Positions 6,288-15,436 are shown, counted from the first letter of the stretch. The stretch: 18,315 bases of DNA from Clostridium sp. CAG:1193 (GCA_000436255.1 HF990791.1:5123-23437), one strand, 5' to 3'. The notes: generated by a model from the letters alone, not told the origin. Numbers and translations are program-made.

Positions 6288-9200
6288 CTACTCTTCTTCA
6301 TATATCTTTTTTATTTCCTTTTCTATTGAATTATTGAATTCTACATAATTGAATTTCTTCTTAATTTTATAACCACTATTCAAAAACTTTTTCATTCCTT
6401 TATAAATAGATTCATCATCATTTTTTACGACTATACCAAATTTACCATCAATATCTTCCTTAGCATCAGAAACATCAGTAGTAATTATAGGTATATTTAA
6501 TATCATCGCTTCAATAAATACAACAGGATATCCTTCCCTTACAGAAGATAAAACAAAAGCAGAAGATTTTTTTAGGTATTTATATGGATTACTTTTCTTA
6601 CCTAAGAAATGAATGTTTTTAATCCCTTTTTCATTAACCAAATCTAAATACATTTTATGATCCTCACCATCACCAATAAGTATTACCTCAAAATCATAGC
6701 CTTCACTATTTAATTTATTAACAGCAGTAATTAGTCTAGTTAATTTTTTATATAAATCGGAATGCCTGCATATATTTATAAAATATATTTTATCCTTCTT
6801 AAATTTAAAATCCTCTATTTCTTCTTTTGATTTTGCAATTATTTGATCTCCATCAATCATATTATTGATAGCATATACTTTTTCATCTCTATTGATTAGT
6901 TTACAAAGTGTATTTTTAGCATCCTTAGACACGCATATAATTTTATTAAATTTTTCATACTTGCATCCTCTTAATTGCTTTTTTAAATGTTTTTCTGTAA
7001 CTCCTTGAGCTAAATTTCCGTGAATATAAACAATACTATTTTTACTAGCAAATCTTGTTAAAGAACATAGTACTGGATGTTGATAAGAATAAGAAATAGA
7101 AATATCATATTTATTAAATATATGATAAATATATCTAAATATTAATTTTATGGCCGCAATTAATTTACCAAAAATATTAAATTGTCCAGGACATGCAATT
7201 ATAAGTTTAATATTACTAGGAAGTAAGCTTATATAATTCATTTCACCTCTATATACCAAATATAACGTTAAATCATATTTATCATTAAGTTTTGAATAAT
7301 TAATTAAATTAACTAAAGCCTTCTCCATTCCACCAAAAGACAACTTTGGCATATAAATTATCATTTTTTCTTTTCTTTTAACTAAGTTATTTAATGACTC
7401 AAAATAATGACTTTTGTTTCCATCAAATAATTCTAATTCTTCTTTATATTTATTAGTAATATTTTTATTCATTGCTTTTAGCATTCCATCTATTAATCCC
7501 TCAGTTGAGTTTTCTGTTAATATTCCTAGTCTTCCATTGTCTAGTGCTTCATCCATACCAGTAACTCTTGGACCAACACATATCTTTCTTAAAGCAAGTG
7601 CTTCATTTATAACTCTAGGATATCCTTCATAATATGAACTACTTATAAGTACATCACACTCATTCATATATGGATATGGATTTTGTATAATACCTTCTAA
7701 TTTAATATATTTTTCTAATTTTTTTACCTTTATCTTTTTCTTAATATCACTACCTACATCCGTATTATTATTACCAATAATATATAACATAGTGTTTTTA
7801 TTTATATTATGAACTACCTCAAAAGCATCGATTAATCTATCATAACCTTTTTGTTCACTAAATCTACCAACAGCTAAAAAATTAAATCTATTTTTATTAA
7901 ATATCTTTTTATGTTTTTCCATGCTCTTTTCTTTTATATAGTCAACATTAAAATATGTATATATTGTAGTTGTCTTTTCTTTACATGATGGATATTTCTC
8001 AATAAATTCACTCGTTGTTTGATTTGAAACTGTATATATTTTATCCATTTTATCATAAGCCTTTTTTAAATTAAACATTCCAAATGGTACATTAGAAGCA
8101 CTTAATTTATGGTTTTTAAGTCCAACTCTAATAGATGCAATTTTAACTGATTCACTATTTGTACTTGATGCAATAAATACAGCTGGAAATCCTTCTAAAT
8201 AAGCTATTTCTACATCATATTTTGTATTTATTGTATTACTATAAACATATCTAGTAAAAATACCACCCATAAAATAAAGAATATAATAAATCTTATTTTT
8301 CAATTTAGAATAATTATCATTCAATATGCTATATACATTGACTTTAGAATCCAATCTTTTTAATAGTTCCCCTTCTTTTCTAAGTAAAACAACATCAACT
8401 GTATCTGTTTTAGATAATTCATTAACTACATCAATTAAACCTACTTCCGCACCACCAATATGTAAATCATTTATCATAAACAAATATTTTCTTTTATTTT
8501 TGTATTCTTCTTCTTTAAATACATTATTTGAAATAACAAGAAGCATAATAAAATAAAATACTGTTTGAGAAAAATGTATTGTATATCCTACAAACGTTAT
8601 TAAGCCTACTGCAATACATGTAGAAAAGCCTAAAATTAATTTATTAAGATTTAATTTTTTGTAATTAATAAGTGTTAATAATCCCTCAATTACAAATAAC
8701 ATTAATGGTATAAATAAAATTAGCAAAAATCCAACTATTCCAAATGAGAAAAATATTGCAAATGTATCAGTTTCAACCCAAGTACAGTTTATCATTGTAT
8801 AATATCCATATCCCAACAATCTATCCTTAATAGGACTTAATTTAAACAACTCTTTGTTAATTTTCAATTGAACAGTTCTATTATCAAACGATGCAAAATC
8901 TGGAGTTTTATACTTTTTAATCGCTTTTGATAATATTATTTCAAAATCATTTTTATATATATGCTCACTATTATATTTATCATCTGTTATCTTGTTTATA
9001 TTTTCTTCTCTTATGTAATCTTCTAATGCAGGTTTATCTGTCTTTATATCTTTATCATACATTTTTTTCTGATTATAAAAATTCTCATAACCATAAGTTG
9101 ATGTAAATGTAAATATAACTAAAAATGTAGTTAAAACTATTAATACATTTATAAAATTCAACTTCTCTTTTCTTAAAATTAATCTTATCAACAATAATAA

Positions 9201-9926
9201 AGATGTAAATACTAATATTGCAAGCACACCAAACAATGGTGATTTAGTACCAACTAAATAAACACAAGGTATAATTGGTAATAAAAATACTATTGCTTTT
9301 ATAAGATTATTTTTTATTAAATTGTTATAAATTGCATAAATAACAATGGGAAACATTAATAGTAGTGAATGTCCTATATAATGTGCAGAGATTGACCAGC
9401 CTTTATATCCATGTTTAACTAAAGAGCCTTTGTACGTTAAAAGAGAAGTTCCACTTATAACAGACATTAGGTATAATGATGCCATTAATGCACTTGCACA
9501 AACTAAAGACAAAATGATTTTTTCCTTTTCATCTTTTGTTGCAATACTAAATATCAAATATACATTAATTAGCTGTAAAAGAAAGTATCCATAATTTACA
9601 AGTTGTCTCATTTCATCAAATAAATCGCCATATGACAATTCAAAAAAATTATTTTTTACATTAATTAAATGTAAAACACAGTACAAAGAAAATATAAAAA
9701 GATATAAAAAACTCCATATTTTCTTTCTTTTGCCCACATTATTAGAAATAAGTAGTCCAAAATAAATTATAGTCGCTAAAAAAGGTCTTATTAAAGAAAT
9801 TAAATTAGAATTAACTTGTGCAACTTCCCTTAATAAATATATTAAAACATCAAAAATCGGTTGTATAATTACAAATATACAAAAGAAATTAATTAAATTA
9901 TTAGTTTTTTTCTTCACTTTAATCAC
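6288..9926 (-). CDS. Three-part fusion: Wzy-like polysaccharide polymerase, GT4, GT4
   Basis: One uninterrupted frame of 1212 residues. Residues about 1-470 form a polytopic membrane domain with some 11 hydrophobic segments and a large loop near 285-385. After the loop comes a VETDTFAIFFSFGIVGFL segment, as in O-antigen polymerase/ligase family proteins. Residues about 478-850 are a GT4 transferase (start NDLHIGGAEVG, VGRFSEQKGYDRLI, and the E-x7-E motif EGYPRVINE near 767-775). Residues about 853-1212 are a second GT4 transferase (MPKLSFGGMEKALVNLI, E-x7-E motif EGYPVVFIE near 1131-1139). The two GT domains differ clearly, so this is not a recent tandem copy. Likely start: GTG at 9924-9926, or GTG at 9915-9917, after GGAAGG. 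It would add two sugars and polymerise the repeat unit. Sequencing or assembly error is possible, but two separate stop losses would be needed. Confidence 0.88.
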   Translation of the reverse strand: MIKVKKKTNNLINFFCIFVIIQPIFDVLIYLLREVAQVNSNLISLIRPFLATIIYFGLLISNNVGKRKKIWSFLYLFIFSLYCVLHLINVKNNFFELSYGDLFDEMRQLVNYGYFLLQLINVYLIFSIATKDEKEKIILSLVCASALMASLYLMSVISGTSLLTYKGSLVKHGYKGWSISAHYIGHSLLLMFPIVIYAIYNNLIKNNLIKAIVFLLPIIPCVYLVGTKSPLFGVLAILVFTSLLLLIRLILRKEKLNFINVLIVLTTFLVIFTFTSTYGYENFYNQKKMYDKDIKTDKPALEDYIREENINKITDDKYNSEHIYKNDFEIILSKAIKKYKTPDFASFDNRTVQLKINKELFKLSPIKDRLLGYGYYTMINCTWVETDTFAIFFSFGIVGFLLILFIPLMLFVIEGLLTLINYKKLNLNKLILGFSTCIAVGLITFVGYTIHFSQTVFYFIMLLVISNNVFKEEEYKNKRKYLFMINDLHIGGAEVGLIDVVNELSKTDTVDVVLLRKEGELLKRLDSKVNVYSILNDNYSKLKNKIYYILYFMGGIFTRYVYSNTINTKYDVEIAYLEGFPAVFIASSTNSESVKIASIRVGLKNHKLSASNVPFGMFNLKKAYDKMDKIYTVSNQTTSEFIEKYPSCKEKTTTIYTYFNVDYIKEKSMEKHKKIFNKNRFNFLAVGRFSEQKGYDRLIDAFEVVHNINKNTMLYIIGNNNTDVGSDIKKKIKVKKLEKYIKLEGIIQNPYPYMNECDVLISSSYYEGYPRVINEALALRKICVGPRVTGMDEALDNGRLGILTENSTEGLIDGMLKAMNKNITNKYKEELELFDGNKSHYFESLNNLVKRKEKMIIYMPKLSFGGMEKALVNLINYSKLNDKYDLTLYLVYRGEMNYISLLPSNIKLIIACPGQFNIFGKLIAAIKLIFRYIYHIFNKYDISISYSYQHPVLCSLTRFASKNSIVYIHGNLAQGVTEKHLKKQLRGCKYEKFNKIICVSKDAKNTLCKLINRDEKVYAINNMIDGDQIIAKSKEEIEDFKFKKDKIYFINICRHSDLYKKLTRLITAVNKLNSEGYDFEVILIGDGEDHKMYLDLVNEKGIKNIHFLGKKSNPYKYLKKSSAFVLSSVREGYPVVFIEAMILNIPIITTDVSDAKEDIDGKFGIVVKNDDESIYKGMKKFLNSGYKIKKKFNYVEFNNSIEKEIKKIYEEE

Positions 9927-9939
9927 TGCCTTCCATATA

Positions 9940-9948
9940 ATTATATCA
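9940..9948 (-). promoter_or_regulatory. Possible internal extended -10 promoter before the fusion gene
   Basis: TGATATAAT on the minus strand gives a perfect -10 (9940-9945) with TGn. A matching -35 is not evident, and the start would be only a few bases before the ribosome site. It may be chance in AT-rich DNA. Confidence 0.3.
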
Positions 9949-9950
9949 TA

Positions 9951-10880
9951 CTACAAATAAATTAACGACAAAATATATAAAATATATCTTTTAATAGAAA
10001 AATATTTAATCGACAATTTAAATGCCTTACCTCTAAATTGACTTCTCATCTTCTTCAAATCTTTTTTTATCATTAAAACTTCATTTTTTGACCATTTTTT
10101 TCTATTCTTGTATAAATTTTTAAACTGATAGCAATACATATCAAAATATTTATATTCTTTTAATAGCTTGAATTTTTCACTTTTATTTAGTAAGTTTAAC
10201 ACTTCAATTACTTGCATAATTTTTTCAGAATTTATAGATTTAGTTAAAGAATTGGGATTAAGAACTTCATTATTTATATAAAAATATTTTTTTGTATAAT
10301 AAAAATTTTCACATTTATCCAAATAACTAAGTAATGTATATGCATCTTCGAAATTTTTCCCATTATAAAACATAGATTCTTCAAGAATTTTACTTTTAAA
10401 AATCTTTGTACACAGATTTGTTGAAAATAAATAATTTTCTAATAAAGCAATATCATATAAACCTTCATCTTGATTGAAATTCTTTATGTTGTCTATAATA
10501 TATTTTTTGCTACCGTCATTTACAACTAAGTCATAAAACACTATATCAGGATTATTCTTATCAAATATCTTTACAATATTTTTAAGAGTATTCTCATCAT
10601 ATAAAGAATCATCAGAATCATAAAAAAGTATTATATCACCGGTAGATTTTTGAAAACCCAATTTTCTTGCAAGTCCCGGTCCTGTATTTTTTTGTGAATA
10701 TACTTTTACTTTACTATTGCTTTTTTCAATACTTTTTAATATTTTTAATGTGTTATCTGTAGAACCATCATCTATACAAATAACTTCATAATTCGTATAT
10801 GTCTGTTTAAATATCATATCAAATATTTTTTCACAAAAATTTTCACCATTGTAAAAAGGTATTATAATACTAACTTTCAT
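9951..10880 (-). CDS. Family 2 glycosyltransferase
   Basis: A 309-residue GT-A fold transferase that would add one sugar to the undecaprenyl-linked repeat unit on the cytoplasmic face. The N-terminus MKVSIIIPFYNGE is the standard GT2 start. The nucleotide-binding DDGS is at residues 37-40, and the metal-binding D-x-D motif DSDD is at 88-91. The C-terminal third is Lys-rich and ends with hydrophobic and basic stretches, which suggests peripheral membrane attachment. The donor and linkage cannot be read from the sequence. The ATG overlaps the end of the flippase gene by 11 bases, with AAGGAG inside the flippase gene as ribosome site, so translation is coupled. The gap to the fusion gene downstream is 24 bases. 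Confidence 0.92.
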   Translation of the reverse strand: MKVSIIIPFYNGENFCEKIFDMIFKQTYTNYEVICIDDGSTDNTLKILKSIEKSNSKVKVYSQKNTGPGLARKLGFQKSTGDIILFYDSDDSLYDENTLKNIVKIFDKNNPDIVFYDLVVNDGSKKYIIDNIKNFNQDEGLYDIALLENYLFSTNLCTKIFKSKILEESMFYNGKNFEDAYTLLSYLDKCENFYYTKKYFYINNEVLNPNSLTKSINSEKIMQVIEVLNLLNKSEKFKLLKEYKYFDMYCYQFKNLYKNRKKWSKNEVLMIKKDLKKMRSQFRGKAFKLSIKYFSIKRYILYILSLIYL

Positions 10881-12378
10881 TTTTCAACTTTCTCCTTATC
10901 ATTTTTTTTATTCTATCTATCCATAAATTCATTTTTAAAACTTTAAATATCAAATACGCTACTATTAAATTAATAATAAATAATCCTGAACATATAATGA
11001 ACCATAAAAATAAACTAGAAACATTAATTTTTATAAATGAATTTAATATATACGAAATTATAAATATTATCGTAGTAATTAGGAAATTTAAGTAAAACTC
11101 TTTAGTACTTTTCTTTTTAAATGCATTTTTGTATAAAATTTTAGGTTTTATAATATAATCTGCAACTATATATGAAATTGAAGTTGCAATAAGTATTCCT
11201 GGAATTCCAAATAAAATCATACCAATTATTGATAAAACCAGATTTGTAACTGCTTCCGTAATTGTACATACTTTTGTTTCTTTAAATAATCCAGTTGAAT
11301 TAGTATATACACATAAAGTAGAGTTATTAATACTTATAAATAACATTAGTATAAAGCAAAATGCTAAAACTTTGCTTGTTACTATTTCTCCTTCATAAAA
11401 TATATTTATAAATGGATTTATTGCAAATGAAAGTGAACCACAAATCACTATAGAAACAAAAGACATAAGCGTATTTAATTCCATAAATGTTTTATAATTA
11501 TCTTCTTCAGAGTCACCAAGCATCTTTATACCTACAAGTGAATATAGTGATGAACTAAATTTACTTAACATTATTTTAATTGCATTTATTACATACATAT
11601 ATGAAGAATACAAAACAACTTTTGTAAGACCTACAAATGTAGAAATAACAAGCATATCTACATTGTTTGCAACAACACCACTTAATTTGTGAACAATTAA
11701 ATGTTTAGTACCTTTCCAAGCTGAATAATCCTTCTCACCTTTAAAATCAATCTCCGGATATTGTTTTTTCATGGTAATTTTAACTATTAGATTAGTAATC
11801 AAAACGATTATCAATGACACCATTAAAATCTTAATTAAATCAAATCCCACAAATAACAATACAATTTCAGTAATTGTCTTTACAAGTAATCCAATTTGAT
11901 ATATTAAATTTGGTATATATCTTTTTTCTTTGGCATCAAAGTATATACTATAAGGTTTAAAAAAGTAACTCATTACATTTATAAGTAAAAATATAATAAA
12001 CGAAAATATTATATAATTATTATCTATTATATTGCCTTTTATGAAATATTTAATAAAAAATGAAAATATCACTCCTATTAAAATCATACCAAATCCAATA
12101 ATTTTAAATATTTTATTAGTACCACTTAAAATACTATTAACTTTCTTGGTATCATTTTTACTTATCGGTTTATATAATGCATATAATGCCGCAGTTGAAA
12201 ATCCAGCCTCTGTCAAATTAATATATGCAAAAAATTGTCCATACATCTGATAAAGTCCAAGCATATCTGAACCAAGATACTTCAAAAAAAACTTTATTCT
12301 AAAAAAGCCGAGAAACATTATCAAAATTTCCGGAATAGTTTCAGTAATATAATTAATTATTGCCTTTTTTGTTCTCAT
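10870..12378 (-). CDS. Wzx-like oligosaccharide flippase
   Basis: A 502-residue protein made almost entirely of hydrophobic helices (about 12-14 segments) with short basic loops, matching the polysaccharide biosynthesis/MATE-like flippases. The N-terminal stretch with FFLKYLGSDMLGLYQMYGQ and the following NLTEAGFSTAALYALY are typical of Gram-positive Wzx proteins. It would turn the finished undecaprenyl-diphosphate-linked repeat unit to the outer face for the Wzy domain encoded downstream. I chose the ATG at 12376-12378. Two in-frame GTG codons just upstream form part of its G-rich leader (GTGGTG) and are weaker candidates. It is 17 bases from the ATP-grasp gene and overlaps the GT2 gene, so it is inside the operon. 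Confidence 0.92.
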   Translation of the reverse strand: MRTKKAIINYITETIPEILIMFLGFFRIKFFLKYLGSDMLGLYQMYGQFFAYINLTEAGFSTAALYALYKPISKNDTKKVNSILSGTNKIFKIIGFGMILIGVIFSFFIKYFIKGNIIDNNYIIFSFIIFLLINVMSYFFKPYSIYFDAKEKRYIPNLIYQIGLLVKTITEIVLLFVGFDLIKILMVSLIIVLITNLIVKITMKKQYPEIDFKGEKDYSAWKGTKHLIVHKLSGVVANNVDMLVISTFVGLTKVVLYSSYMYVINAIKIMLSKFSSSLYSLVGIKMLGDSEEDNYKTFMELNTLMSFVSIVICGSLSFAINPFINIFYEGEIVTSKVLAFCFILMLFISINNSTLCVYTNSTGLFKETKVCTITEAVTNLVLSIIGMILFGIPGILIATSISYIVADYIIKPKILYKNAFKKKSTKEFYLNFLITTIIFIISYILNSFIKINVSSLFLWFIICSGLFIINLIVAYLIFKVLKMNLWIDRIKKMIRRKLKNES

Positions 12379-12395
12379 AAACACCACGTTTCATA

Positions 12396-13298
12396 TTATT
12401 TTTGTATTTTATTTAAATCTATATAACTTCCCAATATTTCATCATACTTTTCTGGAGTAAACTTTTCAAGTCCCGCAGAATCAAAAAACGTTAATTCACC
12501 AAAATACACTTTACCATTAATTATATAAAAATCAACTCTAACATGGGGAATACTTGAACTTAATTTTCTTGATAAATCAATCATTTCGTCAAATTTTTTT
12601 GGTTTTATTATTTTTTTATCACTATTCTTAAATCCTTGTTGAAGGTTTATTTCATTAAATTTCATATCAAAAAAATTAATTTTAGGATCAATTCCTCTAT
12701 CAGTAATTATAAACATTATTTTTGGTTCTCCATTAAAACAATAAAATTTATAATCATTTAATACAGAGGAATTATTATCTTTCATATATTTTTCTGCAAT
12801 AATTCTTGGTTTAACATTCTTATATGGCCATTCTCTATATAAGTAGAAATACTTTCTTTTTAACCCTTTTTTTAATTTTGAAATAGCTTCTTTTTTATTA
12901 AATGTCTTTTTGTCTTTACAAATAATAACAGTCCCAGAATCATGCGTTAACTTTAAAACAAACTGATTTGGTAAACTGTCAAAATCTATCTCCTCACACG
13001 AATTATATACGCCTAAAAGCGGAATTAAATAATCCTTTCCAATTATTTTTGAAACATATTCTCTAACTTCATATTTATCAACTAATTTTGTGTACATGGG
13101 GTTTCTATTATATAATTTTAACCACTGAAGTTTTTCATTAAAAGTTTTAGGGTTATCAAGATTTAAATTCTTACCCATACGTTCTTTATAAACATATTCT
13201 AAATATTTTTTATCATCATATTTTATTAATCCCTTAGAAGATAAAAATATTATTACTTTTTTTGGATTTTTAATAATCTTTACTATTTTATTTAACAT
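12396..13298 (-). CDS. TupA-like ATP-grasp protein
   Basis: A 300-residue protein resembling the TupA-like ATP-grasp family, named after TupA of teichuronopeptide synthesis in alkaliphilic Bacillus. Matching segments are NEKLQWLK (54-61), DKYEVREYV (74-82), FVLKLTHDSG (113-122), PRIIAEKYM (164-172), DYKFYCFNGEPK (182-193), RVDFY (254-258) and YFGELTFFDSAG (265-276). The last two supply the acidic metal/ATP ligands expected of ATP-grasp enzymes. Such enzymes form amide bonds through an acyl-phosphate, so it may join an amino acid or peptide to a uronic acid carboxylate; that substrate is inferred. The start is the ATG at 13296-13298 with GGGAG six bases upstream; a longer frame to a TTG at 13370 has no ribosome site. 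It lies between the epimerase and the flippase. Confidence 0.83.
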   Translation of the reverse strand: MLNKIVKIIKNPKKVIIFLSSKGLIKYDDKKYLEYVYKERMGKNLNLDNPKTFNEKLQWLKLYNRNPMYTKLVDKYEVREYVSKIIGKDYLIPLLGVYNSCEEIDFDSLPNQFVLKLTHDSGTVIICKDKKTFNKKEAISKLKKGLKRKYFYLYREWPYKNVKPRIIAEKYMKDNNSSVLNDYKFYCFNGEPKIMFIITDRGIDPKINFFDMKFNEINLQQGFKNSDKKIIKPKKFDEMIDLSRKLSSSIPHVRVDFYIINGKVYFGELTFFDSAGLEKFTPEKYDEILGSYIDLNKIQK

Positions 13299-13395
13299 AT
13301 ATTTCTCCCTATTAATTTTAAAATAACTTACATATATAGATTCACTTATTTCAATATGTATTATATTCAAATATTATTTCGTTTGCTTTTTTGAT
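13299..13395 (-). other. 97-bp gap inside the operon, no clear function
   Basis: This is the largest gap inside the polysaccharide operon. It is almost pure A/T and carries a GGGAG ribosome site at 13305-13309 for the ATP-grasp gene. A TATAAT hexamer at 13360-13365 has no good -35 and no TGn. I see no hairpin with a T run. It may hold a weak internal promoter, but nothing firm can be claimed. Confidence 0.3.
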
Positions 13396-14358
13396 TTACT
13401 TCTCCTTATACCACTTTACAAACTTTTCTATACCCTCTTTAAATGGGGTTTTAGGATCATAATTTAACATTTCTTTTGCTTTACTTATATCAGCATAAGT
13501 AATATTTACATCCCCTTGTTGCATAGGCATTTCTTTTATTTTAGGTTCTTTATCTAATACTTCTGCAATTGTATTAATCATTTCTTTTAAAGAAACTGGG
13601 CTTGAATTTCCTAAATTTACTATTTCATAAACATCTTTATTATTTAATACATAATTTATTGATGAATATATACCAGATACTATATCATCTATATATGTAT
13701 AATCCCTTGATGTTGTTCCATCTCCAAACATTGTTACTTCTTCATCATTAAGCATTAATCTTGTAAATTTATTTATAGCAAGATCTGGTCTTTGTCTTGG
13801 ACCATATACTGTAAAAAATCTAAGCATAATTACATTCATATTAAATAATTTATGATATACGTGTGTCATAACTTCATTTGATTTTTTAGTTGCTGCATAT
13901 GGGCTTATTGCATAATCAACTATGTCTGTTTCTTTAAATGGGACTTTTTTATTGTTTCCATATACACTGCTTGATGATGCCATTACTAAATTTTTAACAC
14001 CATATTCTTTCATAACTTCTAGTAAATTTTGCGTTCCAATACAATTTACTTCTTGATATAATATTGGATTTTCAATAGATGGTCTTACACCAGCCATTGC
14101 TGCTAAATGGATAACAACGTCTATTTTATTTTCTCTAAATACTTTTTCTACATCACTTTTACATCTAAGATCAATTTCATATAACTTGTAATTTGGATTA
14201 TCCAAATTATCCTTTACATTATTTCTTTTTATACTTGGATCATAAAAATCACAAAAATTATCAATAACTACAACTTTGTAATCTTTTTTTAATAAAAAAT
14301 CTGCTAAACTTGAGCCAATAAAACCAGCTCCACCTGTAACTAAATATGTTCTATTCAT
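13396..14358 (-). CDS. NAD-dependent sugar epimerase, UDP-glucuronate 4-epimerase type
   Basis: A 320-residue extended short-chain dehydrogenase. The NAD site TGGAGFIG is at residues 8-15, the catalytic Ser region ASSSSVYG at 127-134, and the Y-x3-K pair at Tyr154 and Lys158. LRFFTVYGPRQRPDLAINKF and AAMAGVRPSIENP match the UDP-glucuronate 4-epimerase group more than plain UDP-glucose 4-epimerase. The reaction would be UDP-glucuronate to UDP-galacturonate, following Ugd. Other UDP-hexuronate or UDP-hexose epimerases remain possible. The ATG overlaps the stop of the wecA-like gene by eight bases, and AAGGAG lies seven bases upstream inside that gene, so the two are coupled. Downstream, 97 bases separate it from the ATP-grasp gene. 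Confidence 0.88.
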   Translation of the reverse strand: MNRTYLVTGGAGFIGSSLADFLLKKDYKVVVIDNFCDFYDPSIKRNNVKDNLDNPNYKLYEIDLRCKSDVEKVFRENKIDVVIHLAAMAGVRPSIENPILYQEVNCIGTQNLLEVMKEYGVKNLVMASSSSVYGNNKKVPFKETDIVDYAISPYAATKKSNEVMTHVYHKLFNMNVIMLRFFTVYGPRQRPDLAINKFTRLMLNDEEVTMFGDGTTSRDYTYIDDIVSGIYSSINYVLNNKDVYEIVNLGNSSPVSLKEMINTIAEVLDKEPKIKEMPMQQGDVNITYADISKAKEMLNYDPKTPFKEGIEKFVKWYKEK

Positions 14359-15409
14359 GCTTTTTCTCCTTACTACTATCTTTAAAATTATATATTACAT
14401 TTGTATTTATTACAAACACTAATACAAGTGCTAGTAATATTCCATATATTATATATCCTAAATATCTATCTTTTAATATATATACTATTGATGCAGTTGC
14501 AAAAAGTATATCTACTAAATATATAATTAAAACTGTCTGTTTTACTGATAAGTTTCTTCTAAGTAATTGATGATGAATATGATAACTATCACCCTGTGAG
14601 ATTGGTTCTCCTTTTAAAGTCCTTCTAATAATTGCAAATAATGTATCGAGTATTGGTATTGCAAGAACAAAAAGTGGAACTATTAATGAGGTCATAGTTA
14701 CGTTTTTAAATCCTAATAATGCAATTACTGCTATTATAAATCCCATAAAATTACTTCCTGAATCTCCAGCAAATATCTTTGCCGGATTAAAGTTATAAAC
14801 TAAAAATCCAAGTGTTGATCCAAGCATTACAAATGTTAAAACAAAATCAAGACCATGTTTTCCTTGTATTGTAGCAATTATTCCTATAGTTAAGTAATAT
14901 ATTGAACTAATCCCTCCAGATAAACCATCTAATCCATCTATTAAGTTCATACAATTAATACATCCTAATATAAAGAATAAAGTAAGTGGATATGATAAAA
15001 TTCCAAAATCTAAATATATTCCAAATGCACTTACATCTTTTAATAAAATTCCTCCATATATAGCAATTACTAATGCAGCCATTAATTGCCCTGCAAATTT
15101 AATTGATGGCTTTAATTCTACTATATCATCTATTATTCCAGTTAATAATATTATAAAACTACCAATTAATATAGAATTCATTTGAGAACTAGGTGTACCA
15201 AATATCATATAACCAAGTAAATACCCCAAAAATATTCCAAGCCCACCTAACTTTGGTGTAGGTTTATTATGTATATGCCTTCCTCTTGGTATATCAACTG
15301 CACCTACTTGTTCAGCTATTTTCATTATATAAGGTGTTATAACAACTACAAATATAAATGGTATTAATACCATTAAAATCATTTTAGTTATCAATTCATT
15401 ACTTATCAT
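14351..15409 (-). CDS. WecA/TagO-type undecaprenyl-phosphate sugar-1-phosphate transferase
   Basis: A 352-residue polytopic membrane enzyme of the WecA/TagO/MraY superfamily. It moves a sugar-1-phosphate, usually GlcNAc-1-P, from the UDP-sugar to undecaprenyl phosphate and so starts the repeat unit. Visible signatures are PRGRHIHNKPTPKLGG near the N-terminus, IDDIVELKPSIKFAGQ, NCMNLIDGLDGLSGG, FAGDSGSNFMGF and the cytoplasmic His motif SYHIHHQLLRR. About ten hydrophobic segments separate them. It is the first gene of the polysaccharide operon. I place the start at the ATG at 15407-15409 with GTGAT four bases upstream; an in-frame GTG at 15416-15418 is part of that ribosome site. It could also serve wall teichoic acid synthesis, as TagO does, but no other teichoic acid gene is here. 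Confidence 0.93.
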   Translation of the reverse strand: MISNELITKMILMVLIPFIFVVVITPYIMKIAEQVGAVDIPRGRHIHNKPTPKLGGLGIFLGYLLGYMIFGTPSSQMNSILIGSFIILLTGIIDDIVELKPSIKFAGQLMAALVIAIYGGILLKDVSAFGIYLDFGILSYPLTLFFILGCINCMNLIDGLDGLSGGISSIYYLTIGIIATIQGKHGLDFVLTFVMLGSTLGFLVYNFNPAKIFAGDSGSNFMGFIIAVIALLGFKNVTMTSLIVPLFVLAIPILDTLFAIIRRTLKGEPISQGDSYHIHHQLLRRNLSVKQTVLIIYLVDILFATASIVYILKDRYLGYIIYGILLALVLVFVINTNVIYNFKDSSKEKKHE

Positions 15410-15436
15410 ACTTATCACTTCTAACTTTCATTAATT

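Noticed and set aside
7414..8556. Two plus-strand frames (7414-7632 and 8326-8556) inside the fusion gene
   Set aside because: Both mirror conserved GT4 coding sequence on the minus strand. Their Ser/Leu-rich translations are typical of antisense reading.
6288..9926. The fusion gene as an assembly error joining three genes
   Set aside because: Two independent stop losses in the same frame would be required and linkers look natural. It is kept as real, with read inspection named as the check.
10870..13298. Recently transferred island because of very high A/T content in flippase, GT2 and ATP-grasp genes
   Set aside because: These genes look somewhat richer in A/T than ftsK or the wecA-like gene, but the whole genome is AT-rich, no mobile-element ends or repeats flank them, and no base counts could be run.
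13299..13370. N-terminal extension of the ATP-grasp gene to a TTG at 13370
   Set aside because: It has no ribosome site, whereas the ATG at 13296-13298 has GGGAG at proper spacing and gives a family-like N-terminus.
12032..14570. Plus-strand frames at 12032-12250 and 14346-14570
   Set aside because: They overlap the flippase and the wecA-like gene on the opposite strand and show no recognisable domain.
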